Positions 20,490 through 31,600 of a DNA stretch of 64,000 nt are shown piece after piece (within the stretch, counting starts at the first letter, position 1; each line of letters opens with the position of its first letter). Made by a program: the position numbers and the translations under genes. The notes under the pieces are model-generated. The model was given only the letters and a program-made list of their open reading frames with translations, was not told the DNA's origin and did no database searches. This DNA is from Spirometra erinaceieuropaei (lineage: Eukaryota > Platyhelminthes > Cestoda > Diphyllobothriidea > Diphyllobothriidae): NCBI GenBank assembly GCA_902702965.1, contig CACRXP010000115.1, positions 435,179 to 499,178 of the forward strand, written 5' to 3'.

Positions 20490-21218
20490 CTCAAAATGAT
20501 CCAGGACTTGCTGTGCGGAAACGGGTGTCCTGACATGATTATTGCAAAGAATATTGCTCTGCAACCGGATCAACCCACTACACTGACTGCCGAAAAGAAA
20601 ACACTATTCCTCAAAGTCGCTTTTCAAGTGGACGCTGTAAGTGAACTACTAAGAAGAACCCTTGGTCAAGCGGTCTCATCGACCTTCCCAACAGCAAGGG
20701 TTTGAATGCTATTTCCTACTAACACTATTTTATGTAGAGAAGGTAAGGAAAGGTTGCCAATTCAGACCACATAAATGTGCATCTACTCCTTCACCTGCTC
20801 CTGTGCAGCGGGCTATATTGGTCGGACGAGTCGACGCCTATCTAAGTAAATACATGAACATCTCCTGGCATGGCTGTAAGCAGGCCAAACTACGAGCATA
20901 AGCAGCGGCGTTCTCGCTCGTATTGTTGATTTTGGACTTCGCATGGAGCCCAGTGAAGATTTTCTTGTGATTTATAAGGTTTTATCAAGCTACTCTAAGC
21001 TATTGAGCCAGCGCTTGTTAACAACAGCAGAAGCAGCCGCGATCAAATTGCAAAGACCAATTATGCGCGCGCAGAAGAACCACGTTCAGGGTCCACACCT
21101 ACCGTGTAACTCTCCGCTCCATTCAACAATCACCCCGTCCCTGGCATTGACTAATATTACTCCCCACCCCACCCACCCGCACCCCGCCTCTGTCTTAAGA
21201 CGAACGTTAATCGATTGA
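20490..21218 (+). pseudogene. P3 copy 1 PLE C-terminal frame with GIY-YIG endonuclease
   Basis: One frame carries LLCGNGCPDMIIAKNIAL, an RT-endonuclease connector (FQVDAVSELLRRTLGQAV), then CSCAAGYIGRTSRRL (YIG strand) and FLVIYKV and TTAEAAAIKLQRPIMRAQK (C-terminal helix). Stops interrupt it after PTARV, after IQTT (about 20770), after RRLSK and after LLAWL. The last three recur in copy 2. The RT core itself is not recognisable upstream. This is the endonuclease type with a TAEA...IKL tail, distinct from that of PLE copies A, B, D and P4. Confidence 0.8.
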
Positions 21219-21272
21219 TCTTACCCCTGACATGTTTCTACTTCTACCCCCTTCCCATATAAATGTACCGGC

Positions 21273-21293
21273 CTGACGAGGACTTATCCAAAA
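21273..21293 (+). ncRNA. hammerhead motif, P3 copy 1, 3' pLTR, G12 mutated
   Basis: CTGACGA (21273-21279), a clean stem-loop GGACTTATCC (21280-21289), then AAAA where GAAA is required. The general-base guanine G12 is changed to A, so cleavage is expected to be lost. The same change is in copy 2. Confidence 0.6.
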
Positions 21294-22205
21294 GATACGC
21301 ATGCTCGCCAAATGGTCTTCTGGGAACTACCATGGTTATTCTAGCAACTCATGAAAATCTCTCACATATCATTTACTTTTGGCACAATGGTGCAAGTATT
21401 TCCACTAACACAACCTTGGCAATGGTTTAATTGCAACCGTACTTTATATTGGTCAGGAAGATAAGCGTTCAAACTATTCACTAAGGCAGCCAGGACAGTT
21501 GGCCGACCGTGTACATAATGCGCAGTTAGGATGTGGCCATATAAGAAAATAACGAATGTGAAGTCGGACGTCTTAGCAGTGAACTCAAGGCATACCCTTT
21601 ATGGTAGTGCGTAGAAGTTTTGGGCAAATAAATCATGGTGTCAGTGGATGTAGACACGGTTGACCGACAAATTACAATAGGCGCTGAAATTTCCTTTGGC
21701 CCACAAACGACAGGAAGTGCTCTTACCGAAGTCCCTCATCATAAAAATGTGCAGAAGTTGAGCTAGCTTACGAAAGACAATGACAAAAGTGTATATGGTC
21801 ACTTTTGGACATCTCAAAGACCATCCCTTTGACCTATGCGCCTAAAAATTTCGAAAATTCATTTTTTATGCAAAATAACTTTCCGTATAATTTTATCAGG
21901 AAACGAAGATAAAAATTTGAGTGGAAATTAAGGTTACCTTTCAATCAGACATTTTCCTGTGCTAATAACCGACCTGGCCCCATTTTTGCATTAACGCTTG
22001 TTTGCGTACTAGATAACATTTACCCATTTGAACAAAACAGATTTAAAAAAATTATCCTTGCCAACATCTAGGTCCTTGCACTCGCCGGCAAAAAACAGAA
22101 ACATGATGGTAACCCTTTTATTTAGTTTTTCGCCAAAATTTGGCAGTCAGTAGCGTCCCTGTATCACACAAATCAGCACCGTCAATGATTGACGTCGCCA
22201 TATCT

Positions 22206-22744
22206 GCCGTTGCGTCACCGTAGACGTTAACCAGGGTGCGCAGGGTACGTGTGAGCGCTTAGCTACCGTTGGAACGCCTAGGCGCAGGCCCCATACCACG
22301 CCAGCCTGTGTGTCCAACCCCAACGAGCTCGGACAATTGACTGCTGAGTAGGAGTGTGATCTGGTCCCTGAGGAATCCCTTCCTTCTGCGTAAATGCACA
22401 TTCCTCAATATAGTAAATGCGATGAACTCAAAACTCGCAGGATGCACTAAAAGTCCTGACTTGGGAGGCTGCCAGGCAATGCCATAACTCGCTTCTCGCA
22501 TATGGTGTAATTATCTGGAGAACCTAGAATCAGGTCCAGTGGCTGCTTCTGAACGTGATACCTACGACACCCTTACCTAGGTGCGATCATAGGCTGCTCT
22601 GGTACATACATTGGCCGCGTGCGGCATCCGTAGACGAGCCGCTTTGCCTTGCCAGTCACTTCGCCCAAGCCGACCTCCGGTAGAGCTGATCCGCGTTGTT
22701 GATACGGCCATAGCAGACGGTAACTGACGCTTACGACCGTTGCA
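22206..22744. repeat. unassigned, with a short dispersed repeat
   Basis: No gene recognised. The stretch 22590-22690 (around GCGGCATCCGTAGACGAG) resembles 27995-28090 (TGTGGCATGCGTAGACTAG) at a level that suggests an old dispersed repeat. Confidence 0.4.
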
Positions 22745-23045
22745 TATACCAGCCTCGGATGTAGGGTGGCTCAGATCTCACACAAGTGACAGTGAAGAAG
22801 AAGATTCGAGCACTGGAACACTTTGTTTATTATACTGAGCTTTCAGACACGTTCATGAGTTCATCGTCAGAGATAGTGGCAGAAACCGAACACGCAACAT
22901 TTATGGGGCATGTTGGCCCAATCATTGACTGACGGCGCAGGACTGGAGGTGACTACGCAGGGCTCTGTACGCCGACGCCAGATCGATAAATCGATTGACT
23001 GAGTTCTCATACGAGGCCCAGGCATCAATCAATTCTCGACAGAAA
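22745..23045 (-). pseudogene. P2 PLE 3' end: endonuclease C-terminus and pLTR
   Basis: On the - strand it starts with the last part of a GIY-YIG endonuclease (ELIDAWASYENSVNRF, then YRALRSHLQ). It continues into a terminus with an HHR and ends in a CTTCTTCTTCAC run. It aligns through its whole length with the 3' end of PLE copy B (34612-34890). It is probably the severed 3' end of copy C (26054-27290, -), cut off by insertion of P3 copy 2. Confidence 0.75.
22841..22870 (-). ncRNA. hammerhead motif (family P2)
   Basis: On the - strand: CTGACGA (22870-22864), a weakly paired stem II, then TGAAAGC with GAAA at 22844-22841. Core strands are intact. It aligns with the better-paired motif at 34783-34811. 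Confidence 0.6.
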
Positions 23046-23332
23046 AAAATTCTGTTTTCAGCGAGCCAGAATACGCTTGGTGAAAAGCCTGATCGAAGGT
23101 TTCAAGCAGAGTTAAAAAGAGAGACAAGTCGACAATGCTGTTAAAACTATTTGCTATGTTGCTAAAACTGTCATTGAAGAATTCAAAAGACGATTCGGAA
23201 AGCATACGTTGATTTTCGATAAACTATCTTCAGACCTGTAAGTTTATACTGCTATCGAAATGATTAAAAAGAAAATGCGGGCGAGCATCTATTCTGCAGC
23301 TGATGTTTCGATGGCCATGTAAATGCACAGGC

Positions 23333-23352
23333 CTGAAGAGGATTTATCGAAA
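23333..23352 (+). ncRNA. hammerhead motif, P3 copy 2, 5' pLTR
   Basis: CTGAAGA (23333-23339) and GAAA (23349-23352), with a short stem containing GAT/ATC. It corresponds to 19448-19467 in copy 1. Confidence 0.55.
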
Positions 23353-23605
23353 TCAAGCGTATGCTCACCGCGGCTGTCTGCATGTGCTTCCTCACGGGAA
23401 ATTCCCCGTTGGTTTCTCGTGTCTATGATAGCTTTTGACTGTCTTGGGCTTTATTCGGTTAAATTTTCGGTTAGATATGGCTATGTGACCCCGTCTGAAA
23501 TAAACAAACCCCAATCACCTGTAATACGGGACCGTTGGTAATAGGAGTTTTTACAGGTGGAACTAGCGAACGCAGAGGCGACATGGTCAAGTAGTTGGGA
23601 AGCTA

Positions 23606-23672
23606 CTACCCTAACCCTAACCTCTAGCCGTAACACCTAACTCCAACTCCTAGCCTTATTTCCTAACCCGGC
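23606..23672. repeat. telomere-like tract in P3 copy 2
   Basis: CCCTAACCCTAACC followed by degenerate units. It lies in the position equivalent to 19765-19832 and is slightly shorter. Confidence 0.65.
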
Positions 23673-24301
23673 CCCAACAATATTGTGTCCATCAAGTAGG
23701 GCTGCATAACCACATCTTACCGAAATTTCTATTAGATAAATAGCTCCCCTTGTTGCTCTAGAGATGTTTGAACCGCCCGACGCTACATGACGTCAGTGTT
23801 AACAATAAAGTAGCCACGCGATAATTAGAAATGAAGACGTACTCCCCTATTAAAGGTGAACTTGCACGAACTTCTAGTGATTCAGGGCTGAAGCTAGTGT
23901 TATCGTTAGGACGTGGGGATAGGCGATCCCCCTTGGAATTTACTACAAAGGGATACATATTCTAGTGTGCTAGTCATAATTTTTTATTAGCCAACAGGGA
24001 TAATTTTTAATTTAGCGATTGGATTGCCTCATAAAATTCGTCACTACAGGCATCGACATAGCTGTTTCCTTAAATACAGCAAGTCAGGCATATCCGTCGA
24101 CCAAATTCACATTGCAGATGGAAGTGGCCGCTTTGCCTCTTTTTTATTGACATAGTTCTTAAAAACAGACCTGACGGTAGTGTCATAATAGGGTATATCG
24201 GAAGAAAGCGCAGTCAGGACAATAAATGAATTTCGACAGTTTCATGCCCATCCAAAGAAACGAAATATAGTCCGGTATTTGGTGCAAAGGACCAGAAAAA
24301 T

Positions 24302-25064
24302 GTGTTTGAAGATAGCATCCAGAAGAAGCTTAAAATGATCCAGGACTTGCTTTCCAGAAACCGGTATCCTGACAGGTTTATTGCAAAGAACATTGCTCTG
24401 CGGCCGAAAGAACCCATTACACTGACTGCTGAAAAGAAAACACTATTACTCAAAGTCGCTTTTCAAGTGGACGCTGTAAGTGAACTACTAAGAAGAACCC
24501 TTAGTCAAGCGGTCTCGTCGACCTTCCCAACAGCAAGGGTTTGGATACTATTTCCTACTAACCCTATTTTACGTAGAGAAGGTAAGGAAAGGTTGCCAAT
24601 TCAGACCACATAAATGTGCATCTACTCCTTCACCTGCTCCTGTGCAGCGGGCTATATTGGTCGGACGGGTCGACGCCTATCTAAGTAAATACATGAACAT
24701 CTCCTGGCATGGCTGTAAGCAGGCCAAACTACGAGCGTAAACAGTGGCGTTCTCGTTCGTATTGTTAATTGTGGACATCGTTTGAAGCCCAGCGAAGATT
24801 TTCGTGTGATTTATAAGGTTTCGTCGAGCTACCCTAAGCTATTGAGCCAGCACTTGTTAACAACAGCAGAAGCAGCCGCGATCAAATTGCAAAAACCAAT
24901 TATGCGCGCGTAGAAGAACCACGTTCAGGGTCCACACCTACCGTGTAACTCTGCGCACCATTCAGCAATCACCCCGTCCCTGGCATTGACTAATATTACT
25001 CCCCACCCCACCCATCCGCACCCCGCCTCTGTCTTAAGACGAACGTTAATCGATCGATCTTATC
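24302..25064 (+). pseudogene. P3 copy 2 PLE C-terminal frame with GIY-YIG endonuclease
   Basis: Same frame as copy 1. LLSRNRYPDRFIAKNIAL and FQVDAVSELLRRTLSQAV are intact, and the stop after PTARV is absent (RVWILFPTN). Stops after IQTT (24611-24613), after RRLSK and after LLAWL are shared with copy 1. An extra stop precedes KNHVQGPH. YIG appears as CSCAAGYIGRTGRRL. Nucleotide identity to copy 1 is clearly high by eye. Confidence 0.8.
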
Positions 25065-25111
25065 ACTGACATGTTTTTACCTCTACCCCCTTCCCATATA
25101 AATGTACCGGC

Positions 25112-25132
25112 CTGACGAGGACTTATCCAAAA
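25112..25132 (+). ncRNA. hammerhead motif, P3 copy 2, 3' pLTR, G12 mutated
   Basis: CTGACGA (25112-25118), stem-loop GGACTTATCC (25119-25128), then AAAAC. The same G-to-A loss as in copy 1. Confidence 0.6.
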
Positions 25133-26053
25133 CATACGCATGCTCGCCAAATGGTCTTCTGGAAACTACCATGGTTATTCTAGCAACTCATGAAAATCTC
25201 TCACATATCATTTACTTTTGGCACAATGGTGCAAGTATTTCCACTAACACAACCTTGGCAATGGTTTAATTGCAACCGTACTTTATATTGGTCAGGAAGA
25301 TGAGCGTTCAAACTATTCACTAAGGCAGCCAGGACAGTTGGCCGACCGTGTACATAATGCGCAGTTAGGATGTGGCCATATAAGACAATAACGAATGTGA
25401 AGTCGGGCGTCTTAGCAGTGAACTCAAGGCATATCCTTTATGGTAGTGCGTAGAAGTTTTGGGCACATAAATCGTAGTGTTAGTGGAAGTAGACACGGTT
25501 GACCGACAAATTACAATAGGCGCTGAAAGTTCCTTTGGCCCACAAACGACAGGAAGTGCTCTTACCGAAGTTCCTTGTCATAAAAATGTGCAGTACTTGA
25601 GTTAGCTTATGAAAGACAATGACAAAAGTGTATATGGTCACTTTTGGACATCTCAAACACCATCCCTTTGCCTTATTCGCCAATAAATTTAAAAAATTCA
25701 TTTTTAAGCAAAATAAGTTTTCGTATAATTGTATCAGCAAACGAAGATAAAAATTTGAATGGAAATTATGGTTATCTTTCAAACAGACATTTCCCTGAGC
25801 CAATCATCGACCTGGACCACATTTTTGCATTAACGCTTGTTTGCGTACTAGATAACAGTTACTCATCTAAGCGAAACAGGTTTACAAAAATTGTCCTTGC
25901 CAAAATCTAGGCCTTTGAAATCGCGGGCAAAAAACAGAAACCTGACGGCAACCCTCTTAGTTAGCTTTTTGTCAAAATTTGGCAGCCCGTAGCGTTCCTT
26001 TTTCACACGAATCAGCCCTGTCAATGAATGGCATCGTTATATCTGCCGTTGAC

Positions 26054-27290
26054 CGGGTTCAAGCGATTCTCGGTCTGTTTCGTTTTCGGCGTGGGCGATT
26101 ACTTTGGTGGCCGCGAGTTTAAACTGAAGACCCATTTCGTAGGTGTGGGCGGCCACTCATGATAATGCATCGTCTCGTCACTCAGCCAGCATATGTTTGT
26201 GTATGTGCGGTACAAGCATGCTTCCAGTCTCTCCTGTGTAGATACGAGAACAGTTTTGGCACGCGATGCGACACAGTACTCCAGATAGCTCCTAAGGTTT
26301 TCGCTGGTCTTTAATTTTCATGATCTTACTGCGCTTGGTGGCTTTGGGGCGGTGTGCAATTCTAACTATCTAGCAATGCGCTCGGTCGCTTCTGAAACGC
26401 CCTTGATGTATGACAGAGAATTCAATATCGTCGGCGGTGTTGGCGTCTGACCGGGTAGACAGGGACTTATGAATGCCCTCGGATAGCCATTTTGCACAAA
26501 CTGGTCGCAGAGATAACGGGCCTCACGTGCTCTATCCTCCGGTTTGCTGCAACGAGTTTGGATCCGTTTGAGGAGCGTCTTCACACAGCTTCGTTTGGGA
26601 GCCACCGGATGATTACTGCAAAAACTGAGGAGCTGTGTGGTGTTCGTTGCCTTCTTAGAAAACCGTCGTATCAAGTTCACCGTCAAGGCTTCGTCTCAGA
26701 AGAACATTCAGAAAGAGCAGCTGCTGTCCCTGTTCTTCTTCCCTTGTGATTTTTATATCACGGAGGATTGCGTTGAGCGGGTTGTGGAAATGTTGCAACA
26801 TGTCCTGTCAACGTAACGGCGCCAAAATACAGGCTCATGCTAGATGAGGGCAATCTTTTCTAACTCCCGTAGGACCAGTTCTGCTACTAAACAGGAGATC
26901 GGTGAGCCCATTGTGGTTCCCTTGATTTCTTCATAGGTCTCTCCAGCAAAGCTGCTAAAAGTTTGATGGCAGAATTCAGCCAGCCCCATGAGGTGTTCAA
27001 TTTTGAGTGCATTCTGAGTCTCGTCCTATGCTCGCCAAGTTAGGTGGAATGGATGTGAATAACGACGTTATATCGAAGGAGACCATGCTGAAGTCCGATT
27101 GCATGCTCCAACCTCTGAGGTCTATGAGCAACTGAGAGGCTGATCGAACTGAGGCATTCGACTTTTCTGGGAGAATCTACAGTTTTGAGTGCCAAATTAT
27201 AGGTGGAGCCTCCTTTTAGGGCAGTGATTGACCGCAGTAGGACATTTGCTTAATGCATGCTAAACAAACCATAGAATTGAGCTGGAGCGG
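26054..27290 (-). pseudogene. P2 PLE copy C: RT and GIY-YIG endonuclease, many lesions
   Basis: Read on the - strand: an EHAIG-like block, then DFSMVSFDITSLFTSIPPNL (motif A), an NHNGLTDL frame corresponding to GTxMxSP, a degraded catalytic region with ~15 bp lost so that YVDD is not readable, then NHPVAPKRSCVKTLLKRIQT, FVQNGYPRAFI and SLSYIKGVSEATERIAR (26366-26686 frame). The endonuclease YTGETGSML-type strand follows near 26240. It ends at 26054 within the RELIEAW region, where P3 copy 2 begins. The same family as copy B (33.6 kb). Sequence up to about 27530 may hold more of its N-terminal part. Confidence 0.8.
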
Positions 27291-27530
27291 TGTCAGTTGC
27301 CATTAATTCTCCGTGATCACATTTTGTGCCGATATTCTCTAAGCAGTTTACTCGACCGATCTGCCAATTCTATCTTGTATCTGTTTCTACTTGTTAGCGC
27401 TTCGTCATTTTGTACCTACACACCCAGCCTGCTCAACTGCTTCATTTCCTTCAGCAATGCGTTAGAACAGACTTTTCGGCAAATGGCGTGCTGTGCGATA
27501 GCCTGACCAAAGTTTAATCCAGTGTCTGAC

Positions 27531-28131
27531 GTACGCTGCTTCACCAGCATTTCTGATATCAATCTAAAAGAGGTATTTATTATTTCATAGGTTGCAGATT
27601 AATACCTGGTAATTAGGACTCCGTTCTAATGCTTTCCATGCTTACAGTACGTCCACCTAGAGCGATGACCCTTATAGTTTTTACGCGATTCCTGTTGGTT
27701 CAATTAAGGCCAGGGATACGCAACTTCCTTCTCTTAGCAGCGAATGTTTTCTGCTGACATTACTCAAATAACTTAGAGAATCTTCAGTTGATAATTGTAT
27801 CGACGTCTCAGTGCAAGATGCTGTTCCTGTTCTTGAGGCGGTATAAGTAAAAACGTCCTAGAAATCCGTAGATGACACTAGCGAACTGAGCGGCGAAGTA
27901 GCTAACATTGCTTATATAATCTGGCTTCGACTGGCATCATCAGAATATTGTTATTTAATCGCTTGTGAACGAGGCAATTTTTTATGTATCCAGTTGGTGG
28001 ATCGTGTCGTGTGTGGCATGCGTAGACTAGTCACTTACTTTTGTTAGCCACTACGTTCAAGCCCACTGACCTCTGTCCTTAAGAGCGAAATTATATTTTA
28101 TGCGCACCCCAGCAATGGTTTTTCTTTCAGT
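27531..28131. other. no recognisable gene
   Basis: Apart from the short repeat near 27995-28090, shared with 22590-22690, nothing was recognised. Confidence 0.4.
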
Positions 28132-28622
28132 GATTGAAGCCGGTTATATTAGTCAAATGAGTCGACGCCTATCTAAGAAAATATGTGAAAACCGCCCGAC
28201 ATGGCTGGAAAAAGGCCAAATTTGGAGTATAAACAGCGCCGTCCCTACGCATATTGTAGATTTCGGACATCGTGTGGACCCCAGAAAATCTTTTCATGTG
28301 ATTTATAGTGTACCATCGACCTACCCTAAGCTATTCTGCTAGCGCTTGGTAACAACAGCAGAAGCAGCCGCGATCAAATTTCGAAGATTAATCTTGTGCG
28401 CACAGAAGAACCACGTTTGGTCTACGCACCTACCGTGATCGAAAGCCGACTAACCGTGGAACTCTCCGCGCCCTTCAGCACTCACCCCGCCCCTGACATT
28501 GACTACTATTACCCCCCACCCCACCCCACCCGCACTCCCACACCCCGCCTTTGTCTTAAGACGAACTTTAATCAGTTTCTTTTATTACTGACATGTTTTT
28601 ACTTCTGCCCCGTCCCCATATA
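28132..28622 (+). pseudogene. P3 element copy 3: GIY-YIG endonuclease fragment
   Basis: The frame reads EAGYISQMSRRLSK (YIG strand, IS in place of IG), SINSAVPTHIVDFGHRVDP, FHVIYSVP and TTAEAAAIKF with one stop after PKLFC. It lacks the stops shared by copies 1 and 2, so it split from them before those mutations. It breaks off at 28622 (CCATATAAAA), just before the place where the 3' HHR lies in the other copies. Left end near 28132. Confidence 0.75.
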
Positions 28623-31600
28623 AAATCAATATCCTCAAATAACGATTCAAATATTTCACGAAAGTGAACAAGGCTACTTTAATAATCGACCTGCGTTTTC
28701 CTCTGGACGTATTTGTGCTCAAAAAACCGGCCTTATTCAGTCCGACGCACAGCGATTACCAAAGCCTCGCAAAGCGGGATGGACGGCGTGCGTTGGTGTA
28801 ACCGCCAAATGACAGAAAATATGAACCAGTGAATGACGATCAGTCATGCATTCACACTGCCTAGCCGCCATCAAATCCTACCTGTTCCTTAAGTCCTCGC
28901 AAACTTAGTTTGCAGTGAATGGGTTGTCCCCTGAAGTCGCACCATATGGAAGGGCTTGCGAACTGTTGGCAGGCCAGGGACTAGAACGCCAACCCCATAC
29001 GCAGTGGTTAGTCGACGGATGTGCAGACTAAGGACGCACTGCAGGTGACACCCAGCACAAATATTCTGGCTTCTGTCCATCGATGAGGTTTATATTCATG
29101 GTATGTAGAAACGTAACCCTGGAAAATTGCGAGAGGGAAGTCCTCTGGGCAACCATCGTACGGGGTGCAGCTGTGCGTGTCGAACTCCGAAATGGTACAC
29201 GAAGAAGTAATATTCTAAGAAAAATACTGATTTGCAACGAAATGTAAATTTTGGTTGTATATCACAAGAAGGCATTGAAGTTTGCCTGGTCACATTGTAC
29301 CGATCGCATTTAAGGATACGCAAAGAACATTTTTCTTGAATGGGGAACAAGCAGACGACCTGCTTAATAGTTGAATTCCACAGTCCCTGAAGAACGAACC
29401 TGTTTAGAAGGCCTTGCGTCTATTGCAAAACCATGCGGCCCCACACCAATTTTCATTAAAAGAATACAATAAATACAATTAGCCCTGCTTTCTTAAGCGC
29501 TTGGATAGTCGGGTATTTGCAGCCTTAAGGCGTACAATAGACGACGCAACTGACAAGATGCAGGGAACTCCGCGCAAAATTCCCGTAAAACAAAAATTTT
29601 CCAACCCAGATCCACAAAGACCATACCGCGCTTTGAATGACTGTTGTTAAAAAAGTGGCATAGGTCGGCTCGCAGGCGATTATTTGTTAAATAAAAATGA
29701 CCATTTCTACCAGAAACCACCAATTTAATGAAAGAGTGCACTAGGAATCACGTAAACCAAATGCATTGTCTTAGGAAATGTCAGCCGAGCTTTTAAAATG
29801 TGCTTTTAATTCAAAAAATCACGTAATTGAGGATGTAATATTAATTATCGTGCAAAAATCTCAAGATATTTTTACAATTACAGGCTGTCAGCTTCGGGCT
29901 ATCTTCTTCCCAGTCGCCCGCATAGCTAAATTCTACAAAAATGAATATTTAAGTAGCGTGAATTTTCACGTGGATTTTCGGTGATTTCATAGATCCAAAT
30001 ATATTTTATAGAAGACACGAACAAAATATATGTTGGGCAAGTCATTTGAGAGCAAATTACGGCTTCTTTAAATTATAAATTGAAGTTGGATTAAAATGGA
30101 GGCCTAAAAGCGTCCAGTAACGAGAGTTTTAAAAACGTGAAATATTTAGCCATACAGAGCCGCATCAGCGCATTTACTAATTTTGCTTATACAGCTGACA
30201 GCATCGTCCATATTTAGCACAAAATTTTAGTAGCCCCACATGATAAATTTGTAATAGCGCATAGAAGAATATAATTTCCTTTACATAACAAGGATGCGGA
30301 TTGTGGCTTGGGAACCATAAACGAAATAATTACGACAAGTCTAGTTCATGACTTTTCAGGAATTGCGAAAGTTTTAGGACCGAATGATGCTCTTTTTTAA
30401 GCACAAACCTTGAAAAAGAAAGTACAAAAGGAATGTTTTTGTTTATGCTTTCCTTAAAAAAGTTTAACTTTATATGAGCATCACAAATAAATGCAAAAAG
30501 CATACTATTTAGGCTTCCACTTCAATAGAACGCCGTTTATACAACCAGCCGGTAATATGCTCGCTCAACAGCCGATATCCTTCCAAGGCTGACGGATTTT
30601 GATTATGCTTCAAGGTAATTAATATTACTGCTATACTTAAGTAATCTTTTTGAATTAAAAGCTCATTTAAGAATTTGGGTTTACATTTAATGAAATGGCT
30701 CGTCTGCATATCTGCGGCGGAAAATAAAAAAGACCCATTTTCCACTTTAAATTCAGTGTTTAATGTGCCTGGTCTTAAATTCTGCGAGAGAGTCGAAGCG
30801 GCTGGACCAACAGATTGCGCGGAGTAACTTCTTTACGTTTCAGACTCGAAGGCCGGAAGATTGCTTGTTGTTTACAGTAAGATTCACAACAAATTAAGAG
30901 AACTGCATGATGAAATTAATTACCTTTTAGAGAATTGAGGTTCATGAAGGCGGTAGTCAGTGAAAAGGGAATTAATCGCATCCGAAAATGATGATTAAAA
31001 GGAGTTTCGTGAAAGTTTTTGGGCCACACAACCGACTGAAGACCACTTTATGCACGAATTCGAAAGAAATGATTGAATTTGAATTGCATGAAGTGGACCC
31101 CAATGTTCATTTGTAAAAACAACTTTTAGATTTCTATATCATAAATGGTAACAATGAAGCCAGGTAGTTTAAAGTCGCTCTCCATAAATTTCTTTTTCCG
31201 AAAAAAATGCGCTATCTGAAGTAAGCGGTGTCCAACTACAAATACGCATCTGAGCAAAAGCCTTTTTTGATGCCATTTTGCCCATTTTCAGTCCTGAGGA
31301 TGTGTTGCTCTACTGTTTTCTGATAGATAAACATCAGTATAGTGAACTAATTTTTGGACTGCGAGGGTTTCTGTTAAAAGCCATTCTGCTATGTTTTTTC
31401 TTGTAACGAGAAATCTCCGTAGACCTTCGAAAAACATCCCCCCCAACTTCTCTAGGAGATTTCAGCAAGTAATAAACAATCTGCTATTTTTTGCCTGCGT
31501 CAAAAGACTGGCAGTTTTCTCGATAAGAATGGCAGCCTAAACGTTTGTCTGGTTACCCCTCTGCCAAAAACGTTACAGAATTTGCACGAAAATGTCTGTA

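Larger units (their letters stand above)
19302..22205 (+). mobile_element. P3 element copy 1 (PLE-derived, ~2.9 kb)
   Basis: Aligns almost base for base with about 23188-26052. It contains, in order, an HHR motif (19448), a telomere-like tract (19765-19832), a degraded PLE C-terminal frame (20490-21218), a second HHR motif (21273) and about 0.9 kb of AT-rich 3' sequence. The two HHR regions share ~54 bp (from CATRTAAATG to GCATGCTC-like blocks), as expected for the paired pseudo-LTRs of a PLE. The copies part ways after ATCTGCCGTTG (22205, 26052). Confidence 0.8.
23046..26053 (+). mobile_element. P3 element copy 2 (PLE-derived, ~3.0 kb)
   Basis: Direct repeat of 19302-22205, with ~140 bp more at the left that in copy 1 falls in the gap. 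Contains the same HHR, telomere-like tract, endonuclease frame and HHR order. It is flanked on both sides by parts of one P2-type PLE on the - strand. About 20 bp of that PLE (around its RELIEAW codons) is present on both sides, with some mismatches, as an old target-site duplication would be. Confidence 0.8.

Noticed and set aside
27920..27955. - strand CTGATGA...GAAG near 27.93 kb
   Set aside because: The intervening bases do not form a convincing stem and no PLE terminus surrounds it.
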